A DNA stretch of 64,000 nt from Epiperipatus broadwayi (taxonomy: Eukaryota > Onychophora > Udeonychophora > Euonychophora > Peripatidae), in NCBI GenBank assembly GCA_028023455.1, contig JAQFVV010000036.1, positions 6,135,576-6,199,575 of the forward strand, in the 5' to 3' direction. Shown piece after piece: positions 58,287 to 64,000 of the stretch. Position 1 is the first letter of the stretch. Every line of letters starts with the position of its first letter. The translations under genes and the position numbers were made by a program. Below the pieces are notes generated by a model. That model made no database searches. It saw only the letters and a list, made by a program, of their open reading frames with translations, and was not told the DNA's origin.

Positions 58287-58749
58287 CAGTAACTCATTTG
58301 AATATTCTCATTTACATATATTAAGTACATTTTCACGAAGGCTATGAGTATGAGGCACGGTTCCTCGAAAACGTTCAGCCAAATTTATTATTAACTATAT
58401 ATTTTTTCTCTAATAATTTACAATTAAGTATTTTTATATATGAATAAGATAAATGATCTCCAATATATGTATCAATTGGTCCAGATCATCATACCTCATA
58501 CATATATAATCAATGCTCAGTTATATAAAGATAGCAAAATCTTTAAACTTTAATGGGCAGATTTCAATTCTCTCCACCCTCCAAAACTTCAGCCATTCAT
58601 ACCATTAAAAACCTGGATGATGCAATGCTTAAATCTTTATTAATGCCAATATTGTTGTCATCTCCCAATTGACCTTAAGTCACTTTGATCACTCATATAT
58701 ATATATAGCCTTAACATGCCCATTTAAATACACAGAGGGATGGGCAGAA

Positions 58750-59060
58750 TTCAGGCAGAGCATTTAATCATTAGATTTTCAATGGTATGGATAGCTGAAG
58801 AGATGGAGAGTGGAGAGGATTGAAGTATGTCCATTAAAGATTAAAGATTTGCTATATTAATATATCTGAACACTGATTATATATATGGAAAATGATGCTC
58901 TGGAGTAACTGATGAGTTCTGATTCAGCACGAAATACATATATTGGAAATCATTTATCTTATTCACATGTGTGTGATCATGTGTATTGGTTATATAAGGT
59001 GGAGAAGATAGTTGTAGGAAGCTTAAAAGTCTTTATTCAAATCCCATTTAATTACATCTT
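58750..59060 (+). mobile_element. Family B ribozyme element, sense copy of a head-to-head pair
   Basis: About 310 bp with hammerhead core CTGATGA (58909-58915) and GAAA (58931-58934), stem II with one mismatch, stem III ATA-CA-TAT, triplet ATA ending at 58942, but stem I reduced to three pairs (GTAA against TTGG), so activity is doubtful. The B box is decayed (TTTATTCAAATCCC). Confidence 0.68.
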
Positions 59061-59064
59061 AAAG

Positions 59065-60300
59065 TTCAGTATTTACAATATACTAGTATTAATTTATTAC
59101 AGTTATACTTTATAAGTATAAATTAATCAATAATCATTTATAAACAAACATAAAAAACTTTTTCATTGATTCAGCTTTTTTTTCTATTAAATAGCAAATA
59201 CCCAGACTAAAAATCATGATGTTATTATAAAGTTTCTTAAAATTTCTAAAATATGGTCTCTATGAAACTAATCTATTTAAAGTTATTTACGTAGGTAGAT
59301 AAATTACAAGGATAATCTTTTTTTAAAAAAAAACTTCTCTAGCATGTAATGCTTTTCATTTTTAAAAAAGAATTTAAATATGAAGAAAGTACTTTTTTTC
59401 ATACCAAATAAGCATAGATTTTTTTCTCTTCCATTTTTTTTCCATATGTCAAAGCATTGGCTGGGAAGCAAACCTACGACAACCGTCTGCAAGCAACTGC
59501 TTGCTTGCAATGCGGCTGCGCTGGCCTGAACTGAATTTAATATTTTGAACAAGATGCACAATATATATGTATACTATTGAATTTCTATTATTAAAATGTA
59601 CTATTGAATTTCTTTTTGTCACCAGTAAATTTGTTGAATCTGTATATATATAAATTAAGTTTCAAGTACAGATAGTATATTTTTGTATTTGTATATAAAT
59701 TGGCTTTCTATAAAGATGTCCCTATAATAATGTCCTGGTGGTTTTCAGACCATGTGGAATTGTTATTTCATGAGCTTAATAAAAGATGAAAAATGAAAAT
59801 TATTGTAGGTTTTGCAGTCAACAACAGAGCATGAATAACAATCTTTGTACACCCACAAACTGTGTCAGAACCATTTTTTACAAAAGTCTGAGTTAATATC
59901 ATCCTGAGTATTAATAATTTTCTAATAATCACTTAGCATACTGATAAACCCAAAAGATTAAAGTTAATCCTTTTGTCAAAAAAGTGGGTCATTTAAATAA
60001 ATTCATTTACATCTTGTAATTATTCAAACGGAAGTCAATCTCCGACAATGCGCTATTTCTTAAATATTAAAAATCTCTGCAGCACTCTCCCACCATAAGA
60101 ATTTAAAAAACTTAAGTGAATCACTTAAGTTTAGAGCATACATTTTATATATATATATACCAACTTTTACAGACCATGCTTAAATCAGGGCTTGAGTCTA
60201 TTGTGTGCCTGATGTTATAATCAAATATTCAATTGTACAAATCTATTTAACCCATTGCAGGAGAAAGACAGTGTCTCATTTTTAACCACTTACAATTAGA
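59065..60300. other. AT-rich stretch containing one SINE
   Basis: Apart from the family C copy at 59440-59535, nothing recognisable. Confidence 0.45.
59440..59535 (-). repeat. Family C tRNA-derived SINE (antisense)
   Basis: Minus strand: CAGGCCAGCGCAGCCGC, GCAAGCAGTTGCTTGCAGAC, GGTTTGCTTCCCAGCCAATG (B-box-like GGTTTGCTTCC). Same layout as 54683-54800. Confidence 0.65.
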
Positions 60301-60339
60301 CAAACATGACTTATAAATGCAAACTTCCTCCTTCTCCTC

Positions 60340-64000
<3,661 letters not shown>

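Larger units (their letters stand above)
57495..58448. mobile_element. Penelope-like insertion PLE2: head-to-head pair with 13-bp TSD
   Basis: ATATATGAATAAG occurs at 57495-57507 and 58436-58448, on both sides of a 928-bp insertion. Inside, arms 57540-57882 (minus) and 58093-58435 (plus) are each 343 bp and almost identical; the centre 57883-58092 is unique to the plus copy. The left copy has 32 extra bases at its 3' end. One duplication around both copies shows that the head-to-head pair arrived as one insertion. Confidence 0.88.
57415..58640 (-). mobile_element. Family B element (antisense) interrupted by PLE2
   Basis: The 3' part at 57415-57507 and the 5' part at 58449-58640 are one family B element split by the Penelope insertion at 57508-58435. 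Its ribozyme is deleted in the middle (CCAATTGAT directly followed by ACATATATTGG on the minus strand). Together with the sense copy at 58750-59060 it forms another head-to-head pair. Confidence 0.7.

Overview
This window looks like transposon-packed, gene-poor DNA of an invertebrate animal. It is strongly AT-rich (roughly 70% by eye), full of spaced trinucleotide and TA microsatellites, and every coding stretch I can recognise belongs to a retroelement. I see no convincing host gene, no rRNA and no intact tRNA. The mix (Penelope-like elements with GIY-YIG endonuclease, APE-type LINEs, a Ty3/gypsy-like gag-protease element with giant LTRs, tRNA-derived SINEs and short hammerhead-ribozyme repeats) fits a flatworm, mollusc or cnidarian; I cannot name the species.

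Layout. 1-10 kb: AT-rich sequence with small ribozyme-element fragments, a tandem duplication at 3.3-3.8 kb and a decayed Ty3/gypsy pol relic on the minus strand (about 6.5-8 kb). 11.6-14.3 kb: two Penelope-like copies fused head to head as a 1.27-kb palindrome. 14.4-20.4 kb: ribozyme elements, a Penelope GIY-YIG fragment, LINE relics and a SINE. 20.8-26.9 kb: a broken APE LINE (plus strand) ending in a long TAA/TAG tract. 27-40 kb: AT-rich DNA with LINE relics, several ribozyme elements and a SINE. 40.77-51.35 kb: a 10.6-kb LTR element with two 3.15-kb LTRs and only gag and protease between them (minus strand). 51.5-59.5 kb: dense ribozyme elements, SINEs and a second head-to-head Penelope insertion nested inside an older ribozyme element. 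60.3-64 kb: a TTC/TTA tract followed by a nearly intact LINE on the minus strand that runs off the window.

The main discovery candidate is a set of short dispersed repeats, called here families A, B and D, that carry type I hammerhead ribozymes. Each has the CUGANGA and GAAA core boxes, a short stem II, a 2-3 bp stem III, a cleavable triplet and 5-6 bp of matching stem I on both sides. The same families, and both large Penelope insertions, share an odd architecture: two partial copies head to head, 3' ends facing outward, several of them enclosed by one 9-15 bp target-site duplication. This suggests that the ribozyme elements are non-autonomous passengers of the Penelope machinery, and that this machinery often primes reverse transcription from both sides of the cut. 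This mechanism is inference; the structures and duplications are read directly.
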